64,000 bases of DNA, taken from positions 62,001 to 126,000 of the forward strand of contig NZ_JNWK01000015.1 in the NCBI RefSeq assembly GCF_000716445.1. Direction: 5' to 3'. The DNA comes from Streptomyces wedmorensis (GTDB taxonomy: Bacteria; Actinomycetota; Actinomycetes; Streptomycetales; Streptomycetaceae). The notes under the pieces were generated by a model. That model saw only the letters and a program-made list of their open reading frames with translations, was not told the DNA's origin and made no database searches. The position numbers and the translations under genes are program-made. Positions 30,541 to 38,566 of the stretch are shown piece by piece (the first letter of the stretch is position 1; each line of letters opens with the position of its first letter).

Positions 30541-31350
30541 GTGAAAAAGCTCTCCGCACGACGACGCCATCCGCTGGCGGCGGTCGTCGTCCTACTTCTC
30601 GCGCTGGCGGCCACTGGGGGGTTGTACGCCGCGTTCGCGCCCGCGGGCACGGCGAAGGCCGATGAAACCGCCCAGTCCCTCGCCATCGAGGAGGGGAAGA
30701 AGCTCTACTCCGTCGGCTGCGCCAGCTGCCACGGAACCGGCGGTCAGGGCACCTCTGACGGCCCCTCCCTCGTCGGCGTCGGTTCGGCCGCCGTCGACTT
30801 CCAGGTCGGCACGGGTCGTATGCCGGCCCAGCAGCCGGGCGCCCAGGTCCCGAAGAAGAAGGTCATCTACTCGCAGGCTGAGATCGATCAGCTCGCGGCG
30901 TACGTCGCCTCTCTCGGTGCCGGCCCGATCACGCCGACCGAGGGCCAGTACAGCCCTGAGGGTGCCGACATCGCCAAGGGTGGCGAGCTGTTCCGCACCA
31001 ACTGTGCCCAGTGCCACAACTTCACCGGTGAGGGTGGCGCGCTGACCTACGGCAAGTACGCCCCGAACCTCGAAGGCGTGAGCCCGAAGCACCTCTACGA
31101 GGCCATGCAGACCGGCCCGCAGAACATGCCCTCCTTCCCGGACACGACCATGCCGGAGAAGGAGAAGAAGGACATCATCGCGTACGTCCAGGCCGTCAAC
31201 AGCGACGAGGCCGACAACCCGGGCGGCCTCAAGCTCGGTGGCCTCGGCCCCGTCAGCGAGGGCCTGTTCGCCTGGGTCTTCGGTCTGGGTGCGCTGATCG
31301 CAGTTGCCATCTGGGTCGCGGCCCACACCGCTAAGGCCAAGAAGTCATGA
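30541..31350 (+). CDS. qcrC: Dihaem cytochrome c subunit of the bcc complex
   Basis: Passes electrons from the Rieske protein to CtaC in the bcc-aa3 supercomplex, replacing soluble cytochrome c. The 269 residues have an N-terminal helix (LAAVVVLLLALAATGGLYAA), two c-type haem sites, CASCH at about residues 60-64 and CAQCH at 155-159, with axial Met candidates (RMPAQQPG; MPSFPDTTM), and a C-terminal anchor (GLFAWVFGLGALIAVAIWVA). The stop overlaps the qcrA start by four bases (ATGA). Confidence 0.97.
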   Translation: MKKLSARRRHPLAAVVVLLLALAATGGLYAAFAPAGTAKADETAQSLAIEEGKKLYSVGCASCHGTGGQGTSDGPSLVGVGSAAVDFQVGTGRMPAQQPGAQVPKKKVIYSQAEIDQLAAYVASLGAGPITPTEGQYSPEGADIAKGGELFRTNCAQCHNFTGEGGALTYGKYAPNLEGVSPKHLYEAMQTGPQNMPSFPDTTMPEKEKKDIIAYVQAVNSDEADNPGGLKLGGLGPVSEGLFAWVFGLGALIAVAIWVAAHTAKAKKS

Positions 31351-32399
31351 GTAGCCAAGAGATTCCAGAAGAGAACCTGCCGGCAGGGCAGGACACCGCG
31401 CACGGCGCGGTGAAGGTCGCCGACGACCCGTTCGCCGACCCGGGCCTCCCGCCCCACAAGCCCCGCATCCAGGACATCGACGAGCGGGCCGCGCGTCGGT
31501 CCGAGCGCGCGGTGGCGTTCATGTTCACGCTGTCGATGCTGGCCACGATCGGCTTCATCGCCTCGTACGTGATCTTCCCGGTCGACAAGATCGTGTACAT
31601 CTGGCCCTTCGGCCGGGTGTCCGCGCTCAACTTCGCCCTGGGCTGGACCCTCGGTCTCGCGCTCTTCTTCATCGGCGCGGGCGCGGTCCACTGGGCCCGC
31701 ACCCTGATGTCCGACGTCGAGATCGCGGACGAGCGTCACCCGATCGCGGCCGACGCCGAGACCAAGGCGAAGGTCATGTCGGACTTCGCGGCCGGTGCCG
31801 CCGAGTCGGGCATGGGCCGTCGCAAGCTCATCCGCAACACGATGTTCGGTGCGCTGTCGCTCGTCCCGCTCTCCGGCCTCGTGCTGCTGCGTGACATGGG
31901 CCCGCTGCCCGAGAAGAAGCTCCGGACCACCATGTGGGCCAAGGGTCTTCAGCTCATCAACATGAACACCAACGAGCCGCTGCGTCCCGAGGACGTCGCC
32001 GTCGGTTCGCTGACCTTCGCGATGCCCGAGGGCCTCTCGGAGCACGACCACGACTTCCAGGTCGAGATCGCCAAGGCCGCCCTGATGATCGTCCGGATCC
32101 AGCCGGAGGACATCAAGGACAAGCGCGAGCTCGAGTGGTCGCACGAGGGCATCGTCGCCTTCTCGAAGATCTGCACCCACGTGGGCTGCCCGATCTCCCT
32201 GTACGAGCAGCAGACGCACCACGTCCTCTGCCCGTGCCACCAGTCCACCTTCGACCTCTCCGACGGCGCCCGCGTCATCTTCGGCCCGGCCGGTCACGCC
32301 CTCCCGCAGCTGCGGATCGGCGTGAACGACAAGGGCTTCCTGGAGGCGCTCGGCGACTTCGACGAGCCCGTCGGCCCTGCCTTCTGGGAGCGCGGATGA
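31347..32399 (+). CDS. qcrA: Rieske iron-sulfur subunit of the bcc complex
   Basis: Carries the [2Fe-2S] cluster that accepts electrons from menaquinol. The 350 residues are longer than classical Rieske proteins because of the actinobacterial three-helix N-terminus (AVAFMFTLSMLATIGFIASY; FALGWTLGLALFFIGAGAV; MFGALSLVPLSGLVLL). Cluster ligands sit in CTHVGCPISL (Cys about 276) and CPCHQSTFD (Cys about 295, His). The ATG overlaps the qcrC stop, and the stop overlaps the qcrB start, so qcrC-qcrA-qcrB are tightly coupled. Confidence 0.97.
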   Translation: MSSQEIPEENLPAGQDTAHGAVKVADDPFADPGLPPHKPRIQDIDERAARRSERAVAFMFTLSMLATIGFIASYVIFPVDKIVYIWPFGRVSALNFALGWTLGLALFFIGAGAVHWARTLMSDVEIADERHPIAADAETKAKVMSDFAAGAAESGMGRRKLIRNTMFGALSLVPLSGLVLLRDMGPLPEKKLRTTMWAKGLQLINMNTNEPLRPEDVAVGSLTFAMPEGLSEHDHDFQVEIAKAALMIVRIQPEDIKDKRELEWSHEGIVAFSKICTHVGCPISLYEQQTHHVLCPCHQSTFDLSDGARVIFGPAGHALPQLRIGVNDKGFLEALGDFDEPVGPAFWERG

Positions 32400-34018
32400 G
32401 CACCGTGACCGATACCAAGAAAGCACCCGCCGGTGAGCGGGTCGCCGACTGGGCCGACGGCCGCCTGGGGATCTACACGCTGGCCAAGGCCAACATGCGG
32501 AAGATCTTCCCGGACCACTGGTCCTTCATGCTGGGCGAGATCTGCCTCTACAGCTTCCTCATCATCATCCTGACGGGCGTCTATCTGACGATGTTCTTCC
32601 ACCCGTCGATGAACGAGGTGGAGTACGTCGGACCGTACGTCCCGCTCCAGGGACAGCTGATGTCCGAGGCGTTCAACTCGACGATGCACATCTCGTTCGA
32701 GGTCCGCGGTGGTCTGCTCATCCGGCAGATCCACCACTGGGCGGCGCTGATCTTCCTCGCCGGCATGTTCGTGCACATGATGCGCGTCTTCTTCACGGGC
32801 GCGTTCCGCAAGCCGCGTGAGATCAACTGGCTGTTCGGCTTCCTGCTGTTCTTCCTGGGCATGTTCACCGGCTTCACCGGTTACTCGCTCCCGGACGACC
32901 TGCTCTCCGGCACCGGTGTCCGCTTCATGCAGGGCGCGATCCTGTCCGTGCCGGTCATCGGCACGTACCTGTCGATGTTCCTGTTCGGCGGGGAGTTCCC
33001 CGGCGGCGACTTCGTGGCCCGGTTCTACTCGGCCCACATCCTGCTGCTGCCCGGCATCATGCTCGGCCTCGTGGTGGCCCACCTCATCCTGGTGTTCTTC
33101 CACAAGCACACGCAGTTCGAGGGCCCCGGCCGCACGAACAAGAACGTCGTGGGCATGCCGCTGCTGCCGGTCTACATGGCCAAGGCCGGAGGCTTCTTCT
33201 TCCTGGTCTTCGGTGTCATCGCGGTCATCTCCGCGATCGCCTCGATCAACCCGATCTGGGCCCTCGGCCCGTACCGCCCGGACCAGGTGTCCACCGGCGC
33301 CCAGCCCGACTGGTACATGGGCTTCGCCGAGGGTCTGATCCGTGTCATGCCGGGCTGGGAGATCAACCTCTGGGGCCACACGCTCGTCCTGGGCGTGATG
33401 ATCCCGCTGGCGATCTTCCCGGCGGTCCTGGCCGCGATCGCGGTCTACCCGTTCATCGAGTCCTGGATCACCGGCGACAAGCGCGAGCACCACATCGCGC
33501 AGCGCCCGCGCAACGCTCCGACGCGCACCGCCTTCGGTGTCGCCTGGATCACCGCGTACATGGTCATGCTCGTGGGTGGTGGAAACGACCTCTGGGCGAC
33601 CCACTTCCACCTGTCGCTGAACTCGATCACCTGGTTCGTGCGGATCTTCTTCTTCCTCGGTCCGGTCATCGCGTTCATCGTCACCAAGCGGATCTGCCTC
33701 GGCCTCCAGCGCCGCGACAAGGACAAGGTGCTGCACGGCCGCGAGTCCGGCATCATCAAGCGCCTGCCGCACGGTGAGTTCGTCGAGGTCCACCAGCCGC
33801 TCAGCCAGGGCGAGCTGCACCGCCTCACCGCGCACGAGCAGTACGAGGCCGCGGAGCTTCCGCCGGCCGTCGACGAGAACGGCGTGGAGCGCAAGGTCGG
33901 CGCCATGGAGAAGCTCCGGGTCAAGCTCAACAAGGGCTACTACGGCGGCGACAGCCAGATCGCCAAGCCGACGGTCGAGGAGTACAAGGAGATCCAGAGC
34001 GGCCACGGCCACCACTGA
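32396..34018 (+). CDS. qcrB: Cytochrome b subunit of the bcc complex
   Basis: The di-haem b, quinol-oxidising core. The 540 residues are long for cytochrome b owing to a C-terminal cytoplasmic extension (LRVKLNKGYYGGDSQIAKP). Haem-ligand histidines appear in IHHWAALIFLAGMFVHMMRVFF and HILLLPGIMLGLVVAHLILVFFHKH; the Qo site motif is present (WALGPYRPDQVS near helix F). This is the subunit targeted by mycobacterial Q203-type inhibitors. The ATG at 32396 overlaps the qcrA stop (ATGA). It ends the operon at the 34057-34089 terminator. Confidence 0.97.
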   Translation: MSTVTDTKKAPAGERVADWADGRLGIYTLAKANMRKIFPDHWSFMLGEICLYSFLIIILTGVYLTMFFHPSMNEVEYVGPYVPLQGQLMSEAFNSTMHISFEVRGGLLIRQIHHWAALIFLAGMFVHMMRVFFTGAFRKPREINWLFGFLLFFLGMFTGFTGYSLPDDLLSGTGVRFMQGAILSVPVIGTYLSMFLFGGEFPGGDFVARFYSAHILLLPGIMLGLVVAHLILVFFHKHTQFEGPGRTNKNVVGMPLLPVYMAKAGGFFFLVFGVIAVISAIASINPIWALGPYRPDQVSTGAQPDWYMGFAEGLIRVMPGWEINLWGHTLVLGVMIPLAIFPAVLAAIAVYPFIESWITGDKREHHIAQRPRNAPTRTAFGVAWITAYMVMLVGGGNDLWATHFHLSLNSITWFVRIFFFLGPVIAFIVTKRICLGLQRRDKDKVLHGRESGIIKRLPHGEFVEVHQPLSQGELHRLTAHEQYEAAELPPAVDENGVERKVGAMEKLRVKLNKGYYGGDSQIAKPTVEEYKEIQSGHGHH

Positions 34019-34056
34019 TCACCTTGACCTCCTGACTTCCTGAGAGTCGCCACGGC

Positions 34057-34089
34057 AAGAGCCCCGTCCATTCGATGGACGGGGCTCTT
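34057..34089 (+). terminator. Terminator of the ctaE-qcrCAB operon
   Basis: A 15-bp perfect stem (34057-34071 / 34075-34089) with loop TCG is followed by T and a GC-rich stretch. Confidence 0.88.
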
Positions 34090-34148
34090 TGCCGTCCTTC
34101 CGGCTCGATAGGGTGGGACCGTATCCGTCACGATCACCAGGAGCTGCC

Positions 34149-35213
34149 ATGAGCGCTGCGACCCCCGCTGGAGGACCTACGTCGGCGGGCCGCTCCTGGC
34201 CCGTCCTGCTGAACGGACTGCTCGACGGCAAGGACCTCACCGCCGACGACACGGCCTGGGCGATGGACCTGATCATGAGCGGCGAGGCGACTGACGCCCA
34301 GATCGCCGGCTTCATGGTGGCGCTGCGGGCCAAGGGCGAGACCGTGCAGGAGATCGCCGGCCTCGTACGGACCATGTACGCGCACGCGAACGTGATCGAG
34401 GTGCCGGGACCGGCCGTCGACATCGTCGGCACCGGCGGCGACGGCGCCAAGACGGTGAACATCTCCACGATGGCGTCGATCGTGGTCGCCGGCACCGGGA
34501 CGAAGGTCGTCAAGCACGGCAACCGCGCCGCGTCCTCCGCCTCCGGCTCCTCCGACGTCCTGGAGAAGCTCGGCATCAACCTGAACCTCACCCCGCGGCG
34601 GGTCGCCGAGGTCGCCGAGGAAGCCGGCATCACGATCTGCTTCGCGGTGAAGTTCCACCCGTCGCTGCGGCACGTCGCCGCGGCGCGCGGCCAGCTGGGC
34701 ATCCGGACGACCTTCAACGTGCTCGGCCCGCTGACCAACCCGGCCAAGGTGCGTGCCCAGGCCGTCGGGGTCGCCGACCCGCGCATGGCGCCGATCGTCG
34801 CCGGCGTCCTCGCCGACCGCGGCAACTCGGCCCTGGTCTTCCGCGGCGACGACGGCCTGGACGAGCTGACCACCACCGGCACCTCCCGCGTCTGGGTGGT
34901 CAGGGACGGCGCCGTCACCGAGGAGCGCTTCGACCCGCGGGACGTCGGCATCGACTTCGTCCCCCTGGAGGCGCTGCGGGGCGCGGACGCCTCGTACAAC
35001 GCCGACGTGGCACGGCGGCTGCTCGCGGGGGAGACGGGGCCGGTCCGGGACGCGGTGCTGCTCAACGCGGCGGCGGCGCTGACCGCCCTGGAGCCCGGCA
35101 CGGGCGGCCTGGCGGAGCAGCTGTCCGCGGGCATCGCGAAGGCGGCCGAGTCGATCGACTCCGGCGCGGCCCGCCGGAGCCTGGAGCGGTGGATCGCCGC
35201 CAGCAACGCCTGA
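34149..35213 (+). CDS. trpD: Anthranilate phosphoribosyltransferase
   Basis: Second step of tryptophan synthesis: anthranilate + PRPP gives phosphoribosyl-anthranilate. The 354-residue protein has the PRPP loop [19 protein letters not shown] and the catalytic [18 protein letters not shown], with [25 protein letters not shown] and the C-terminal DGLDEL. The ATG at 34149 is preceded by AGGAG at good spacing. It is a single gene between two terminators, unlinked to trpCBA here; the fused TrpE-TrpG enzyme is 25 kb downstream. Confidence 0.97.
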   Translation: MSAATPAGGPTSAGRSWPVLLNGLLDGKDLTADDTAWAMDLIMSGEATDAQIAGFMVALRAKGETVQEIAGLVRTMYAHANVIEVPGPAVDIVGTGGDGAKTVNISTMASIVVAGTGTKVVKHGNRAASSASGSSDVLEKLGINLNLTPRRVAEVAEEAGITICFAVKFHPSLRHVAAARGQLGIRTTFNVLGPLTNPAKVRAQAVGVADPRMAPIVAGVLADRGNSALVFRGDDGLDELTTTGTSRVWVVRDGAVTEERFDPRDVGIDFVPLEALRGADASYNADVARRLLAGETGPVRDAVLLNAAAALTALEPGTGGLAEQLSAGIAKAAESIDSGAARRSLERWIAASNA

Positions 35214-35239
35214 CCCCCCTGCCCCCTTCGCCCGTACGG

Positions 35240-35264
35240 CCCCGGTCCATCATGCGGACCGGGG
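35240..35264 (+). terminator. Terminator of trpD
   Basis: A 9-bp stem CCCCGGTCC / GGACCGGGG with a 7-base loop, directly before the SAM-IV promoter. Confidence 0.75.
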
Positions 35265-35266
35265 TC

Positions 35267-35294
35267 TTGCGCATCGGCGATCATGTGGCAGGAT
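35267..35294 (+). promoter_or_regulatory. Candidate promoter of the SAM-IV leader
   Basis: TTGCGC (35267-35272), 16 bases, CAGGAT (35289-35294, one off TAGGAT). Transcription would begin near 35301, just before the riboswitch P1 strand at 35303. Confidence 0.6.
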
Positions 35295-35302
35295 GCTTTC
35301 CA

Positions 35303-35418
35303 GGTCACGAGTGACAGCGTTTAGGCCCCGGCTTGCTGTCCGGCAACCCTCCGTCCGTGGCGGGGTGCCCCGGGTGATGACCAGGCCGTAGGCAGCGAGG
35401 TCTACGGCAAGCGCGGAC
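35303..35418 (+). ncRNA. SAM-IV riboswitch aptamer
   Basis: S-adenosylmethionine-binding leader RNA. The core matches the SAM-IV pattern I know from actinobacteria, with GCCCCGGCTTGCTG-like and CGGCAACCCTCC blocks, GGGGTGCCCCGGGTGATGACC and GGCAAGCGCGGAC. P1 pairs GGTCA (35303-35307) with TGACC (35378-35382); P4 pairs CCGTAG (35386-35391) with CTACGG (35402-35407). A pseudoknot pairs GTCCG (35353-35357) with CGGAC (35414-35418). The pairing partners covary relative to the mycobacterial example I recall, which supports the call. It controls the class V aminotransferase downstream. Confidence 0.92.
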
Positions 35419-35459
35419 CCCTCGAACACCAGGGGTCCTGGTCTCTCGAGGAGCTTTTT
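35415..35459 (+). promoter_or_regulatory. Expression platform of the SAM-IV riboswitch (antiterminator/terminator)
   Basis: Two mutually exclusive hairpins. The antiterminator pairs GGACCCCT (35415-35422) with AGGGGTCC (35431-35438). The terminator combines CTCGA (35421-35425) / TCGAG (35446-35450) with ACCAGG (35428-35433) / CCTGGT (35437-35442), and is followed by TTTTT (35455-35459). SAM binding would lock 35414-35418 in the pseudoknot, block the antiterminator and permit termination. Logic inferred from pairing only. Confidence 0.75.
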
Positions 35460-35461
35460 CC

Positions 35462-35482
35462 GTGAGCAAGCGAATGCGATAG
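35462..35482 (+). CDS. Six-codon ORF in the SAM-IV leader (possible leader peptide)
   Basis: GTG AGC AAG CGA ATG CGA TAG reads (V/M)SKRMR. A GAGGAG ribosome site (35448-35453) lies 8 bases upstream, overlapping the 3' arm of the terminator hairpin. It has one internal Met codon. It lies between the riboswitch and the aminotransferase gene; whether it is translated is unknown. Confidence 0.4.
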   Translation: MSKRMR

Positions 35483-35646
35483 GGCGACTCCGCCCCTTCT
35501 TCACCCTCGGAACAGGGTCACTTCCGCGTACCCGTGTACCGGCGTACGCCCCCGTCGTCTCCGAGGCATCACCCGTACCCCGCCGCATCCGGCCGCGTAC
35601 GGGATTCACCGAAGCCATTCCGCACCGCCCGCCGGGAGATTCCGCC

Positions 35647-37047
35647 ATGTCCGCACGCCCGAACGCCGCCACCACCACCGTCGAGACCGCCGTCGCCGAG
35701 TCCGCCGACCCCTGCTGCGCCGCCCCGCTGCCCGTCCTCGGCCGGGACGTCACCGTCCCGCTCGTCACCGGCGGCGAGGTGACCTACGCGGCGCTCGACT
35801 ACGCGGCCAGCGCCCCGGCCCTGCAGCGGGTCTGGGACGACGTCGCCGCGTACGCCCCCTACTACGGCAGCGTCCACCGCGGCGCCGGCTACCTCTCCCA
35901 GCTCTCCACCGACCTCTTCGAGAACAGCCGCGTCACCGTCGCCGAGTTCCTCGACTGCCGCCCCGGCGACCAGGTCGTCTTCACCCGCTCCACCACCGAC
36001 TCGCTCAACCTGCTGGCCGCCACGATCCCGGCCGGCTGCGAGGTCTTCGTCTTCGAGACCGAGCACCACGCCTCGCTGCTGCCCTGGCGCGACGCCCGCG
36101 TCACCTACCTCAACGCGCCGCGCACCCCGGAGCAGGCCGTCGCCACCCTGGAGCGGGCCCTCGCCGACCGCGAGCCCTACGGCCCCGCGCTGGTCTGCGT
36201 CACCGGCGCATCCAACGTCACCGGCGAGCTGTGGCCGGTGAAGGAGCTCGCCGCCGCCGCGCACGCCCACGGCGCCAGGATCGTGCTCGACGCCGCCCAG
36301 CTCGCGCCCCACCACCCGGTCTCCGTAAGGGAGTTGGACGTGGACTGGGTCGCCTTCTCCGGGCACAAGCTGTACGCGCCCTTCGGCTCCGGCGTCCTCG
36401 CCGGCCGCGCCGACTGGCTTCAGGACTCCGAGCCCTACCTCGCGGGCGGCGGCGCCTCCCGCAAGGTGGCCCGTCGGGCCGACGGTGGTGTGGACGTGGA
36501 GTGGCACACCACCGCGGCCCGGCACGAGGCCGGTTCGCCGAACGTCATCGGCGTCTACTCGATCGCCTCCGCCTGCAAGGCGCTCACCGAGGCCGGCTTC
36601 GACTCCCTCGTCGCCCGCGAGCAGCACCTGATCGACACGGTCCGCGCGGGCCTCGCCGAGGTGCCCGAGGTGCGCGTGCTCTCGCTCTTCGGCGACGACG
36701 CGCCCCGGGTCGGCGTGATCTCCTTCGTGGTGGAGGGCTGGAACAGCTCCCACTTCGCCGCCGCGCTGTCCGCCGAGTACGGCATCGGTGTCCGCGACGG
36801 CCTCTTCTGCGCCCACCCGCTGGTCCGCACCCTGCTCGGCAGCGACCCGCAGGACCCGGGCGAGTGCGGCGCCCCCGAGGCCGCGCCCGGCGAGCGCTCC
36901 CTGAACGCCATCCGGGTGAGCTTCGGCGCCGGTACGCCGGACGAGCACGTGGAGCGGTTCGTCGGCGCCGTGAAGGAGCTCGTCCGGGACGGCGCGCAGT
37001 GGAAGTACCGCACGGAGGACGGCCGCTGCGTCCCGGACCGCGGCTGA
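35647..37047 (+). CDS. Class V aminotransferase / cysteine desulfurase-like PLP enzyme
   Basis: A PLP-dependent enzyme of 466 residues. The PLP lysine is in DWVAFSGHKLYAPFGSGVLA (Lys about 241), the phosphate-binding Thr in FTRSTTDSLNLLA, and the cofactor-contacting Asp in RIVLDAAQLAPH. A Cys in GIGVRDGLFCAHPLV lies where SufS-type enzymes have the sulfur-carrying loop Cys. The first 40 residues are poorly conserved and hold a Cys pair. The SAM-IV riboswitch upstream points to a role in sulfur or methionine metabolism; the exact reaction is not readable. Start ATG 35647 follows GGGAGA. Possibly a cysteine desulfurase or a desulfhydrase. Confidence 0.85.
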   Translation: MSARPNAATTTVETAVAESADPCCAAPLPVLGRDVTVPLVTGGEVTYAALDYAASAPALQRVWDDVAAYAPYYGSVHRGAGYLSQLSTDLFENSRVTVAEFLDCRPGDQVVFTRSTTDSLNLLAATIPAGCEVFVFETEHHASLLPWRDARVTYLNAPRTPEQAVATLERALADREPYGPALVCVTGASNVTGELWPVKELAAAAHAHGARIVLDAAQLAPHHPVSVRELDVDWVAFSGHKLYAPFGSGVLAGRADWLQDSEPYLAGGGASRKVARRADGGVDVEWHTTAARHEAGSPNVIGVYSIASACKALTEAGFDSLVAREQHLIDTVRAGLAEVPEVRVLSLFGDDAPRVGVISFVVEGWNSSHFAAALSAEYGIGVRDGLFCAHPLVRTLLGSDPQDPGECGAPEAAPGERSLNAIRVSFGAGTPDEHVERFVGAVKELVRDGAQWKYRTEDGRCVPDRG

Positions 37048-37063
37048 CCGGTCACTCGTACGG

Positions 37064-37099
37064 GTGAAGGGGGCCTCCCTGTCGGGAGGCCCCCTTCAC
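37064..37099. terminator. Bidirectional terminator after the class V aminotransferase
   Basis: A perfect 16-bp stem (37064-37079 / 37084-37099) with loop TGTC lies between convergent genes. Confidence 0.85.
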
Positions 37100-37119
37100 G
37101 CGTCTCGCGGTCCCGGGTC

Positions 37120-37401
37120 TCAGGACTCCAGACCGATGGCGAAGGCCGCCTCCAGGTCGTGCTGGGAGTACGTGCGGAACGCCACGTGGGTGTCGGTGGC
37201 CTCGACGCCCGGGATCTTGCTGATGCGGCCGGGGATCACGTCCGCCAGGTCGTCGTGGCGGGGCACCCGGACCATGGCGATGAGGTCGTACGTGCCGGTC
37301 ACCGAGAAGACCTCGCTGACGCTGTCGAGCGCGGCGATCGACTCGGCGATCTCGGGGATGCGGTCCACGCTGGTCTTGATGAGCACGATCGCGGTGATCA
37401 C
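37120..37401 (-). CDS. Stand-alone Lrp/AsnC ligand-binding (RAM) domain protein
   Basis: A 93-residue protein that is only the C-terminal RAM domain of Lrp/AsnC regulators: VITAIVLIKTSVDRIPEIAE, VSEVFSVTGTYDLIAMVRV, ADVIPGRISKIPGVEATDTH. The N-terminal helix-turn-helix is absent, so it does not bind DNA directly in the usual way; such domains can bind amino acids or hetero-oligomerise. The start GTG at 37401 overlaps the rhomboid stop by four bases (GTGA), so the two are translated together. It is preceded on the other strand by the aminotransferase. Confidence 0.88.
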   Translation of the reverse strand: MITAIVLIKTSVDRIPEIAESIAALDSVSEVFSVTGTYDLIAMVRVPRHDDLADVIPGRISKIPGVEATDTHVAFRTYSQHDLEAAFAIGLES

Positions 37402-38132
37402 GGCTGGCTTTCTCCCTCGGTCGCCGCGGCTGGAGCCTTCACTCTATCCCCACCCCGGTAGCACCCCCAGGCGTAGAGGAAGCCGACCGAGAAGCCCACG
37501 ACATGGGCCAGGTAGGCGACCCCCGGACCCGGTCCGGCCGCGCGCGCGGCCAGCCACTGGAGCACGAACCAGAAGATCAGCACGATCCAGGCGGGAAAGC
37601 GCAGCGGCAGGAAGAGGAGGAAGGGGAAGAGGCTGGTGACCCGGGCGCGCGGGAACAGGAAGAGGAAGGCCCCGAGCACCGCGGAGATCGCGCCCGACGC
37701 CCCCACGAGGGTCTGCTCGCTGTCCGCGTGCGCCACCGCGTACCCGAGGAGCGCCAGGTAGCCGGTGGACAGGTAGAAGAGGGCGAAGCCGGCCGGGCCC
37801 ATGCGCTCCTCGGCCATCGCCCCGAAGACGTACAGGAACAGCATGTTCCCGAGCAGGTGGAGCCAGCTGCCGTGGACGAAGAGCGCGGTGAGCGGGGTGA
37901 GCAGGGCATGCGGCTCGCCGCTCATCAGCTCGACGGGGACGACGCCCCAGCGGCGGAAGTGCTCCCCCTGCGCGGCCAGGAGCGCGTCCCCGGTGCCGTA
38001 CACCGGATTGACTCCGGAGACGGGACTGACGACGAAGAGGAGGCAGCAGGCGGCGATCAGTCCGTAGGTCACCGTGGGCCCCTTGCGCGTGCCCTGCCAG
38101 GCGCCGCGGGCCGCTCCTCGCCAGTCGATCAT
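37398..38132 (-). CDS. Rhomboid family intramembrane serine protease
   Basis: Cleaves transmembrane substrates within the bilayer. The 244 residues begin MIDWRGAARGAWQGTRKGPT and have about six membrane helices. Catalytic Ser146 is in LVGASGAISAVLGAF and His210 in AYLAHVVGFSVGFLYAW; HLLGNMLFLYVFG is the conserved HxxxN-type region. ATG 38132 was chosen; the frame remains open to 38267 without similarity. The gene is followed by, and coupled to, the Lrp-domain gene. The substrate is unknown. Confidence 0.92.
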   Translation of the reverse strand: MIDWRGAARGAWQGTRKGPTVTYGLIAACCLLFVVSPVSGVNPVYGTGDALLAAQGEHFRRWGVVPVELMSGEPHALLTPLTALFVHGSWLHLLGNMLFLYVFGAMAEERMGPAGFALFYLSTGYLALLGYAVAHADSEQTLVGASGAISAVLGAFLFLFPRARVTSLFPFLLFLPLRFPAWIVLIFWFVLQWLAARAAGPGPGVAYLAHVVGFSVGFLYAWGCYRGGDRVKAPAAATEGESQP

Positions 38133-38290
38133 GGACAGATCATCGCGTACCGGGGCCGATGAGGACAGAGTGCCTCGCCGTGCCCCGGGGTACCGGCAAG
38201 GCCGTAGGGTTACGGGCACGACGACCGCAGTTCGACGGCGCACCGCGGCTCCCGCACCTGGTACCACGCAACAGGAAGAAGGACGGCACG

Positions 38291-38533
38291 ATGACGACGG
38301 TTCCCCTGCCGACCGCCGAGACCCGCTGGCGCTGCACCCTCTGCGGCAACCTGACCCGCTTCGACGTGACGCGCTCCTCGAAGGTCGTCGAGTACGTCCA
38401 TCTGGACCTCGCGGGCGATCCGACGGTCGAGGAGCGACAGGTGGTCAGTGAGACCATCGAGTCGGTCCGCTGCCGCTGGTGCAACGCGGTGGACCAGATC
38501 GAACTGGTGGACAGGCCGGGCGCCGCCTCCTGA
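38291..38533 (+). CDS. Small zinc-ribbon-like protein
   Basis: An 80-residue protein starting MTTVPLPTAETRWRCTLCGN. Two CxxC motifs, CTLC (residues 15-18) and CRWC near residue 62, suggest a zinc ribbon. The middle holds VVEYVHLDLAGDPTVEERQV. No family name is certain. It is divergent from the rhomboid gene and 33 bases before the NYN-domain gene, so the two probably form an operon. Confidence 0.78.
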   Translation: MTTVPLPTAETRWRCTLCGNLTRFDVTRSSKVVEYVHLDLAGDPTVEERQVVSETIESVRCRWCNAVDQIELVDRPGAAS

Positions 38534-38566
38534 GGGACGGCGCGGACGACATAGGGGTGACGGATC

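Noticed and set aside
31095..32426. 443-residue antisense ORF over qcrC and qcrA
   Set aside because: No ribosome site or family; antisense to two conserved genes.
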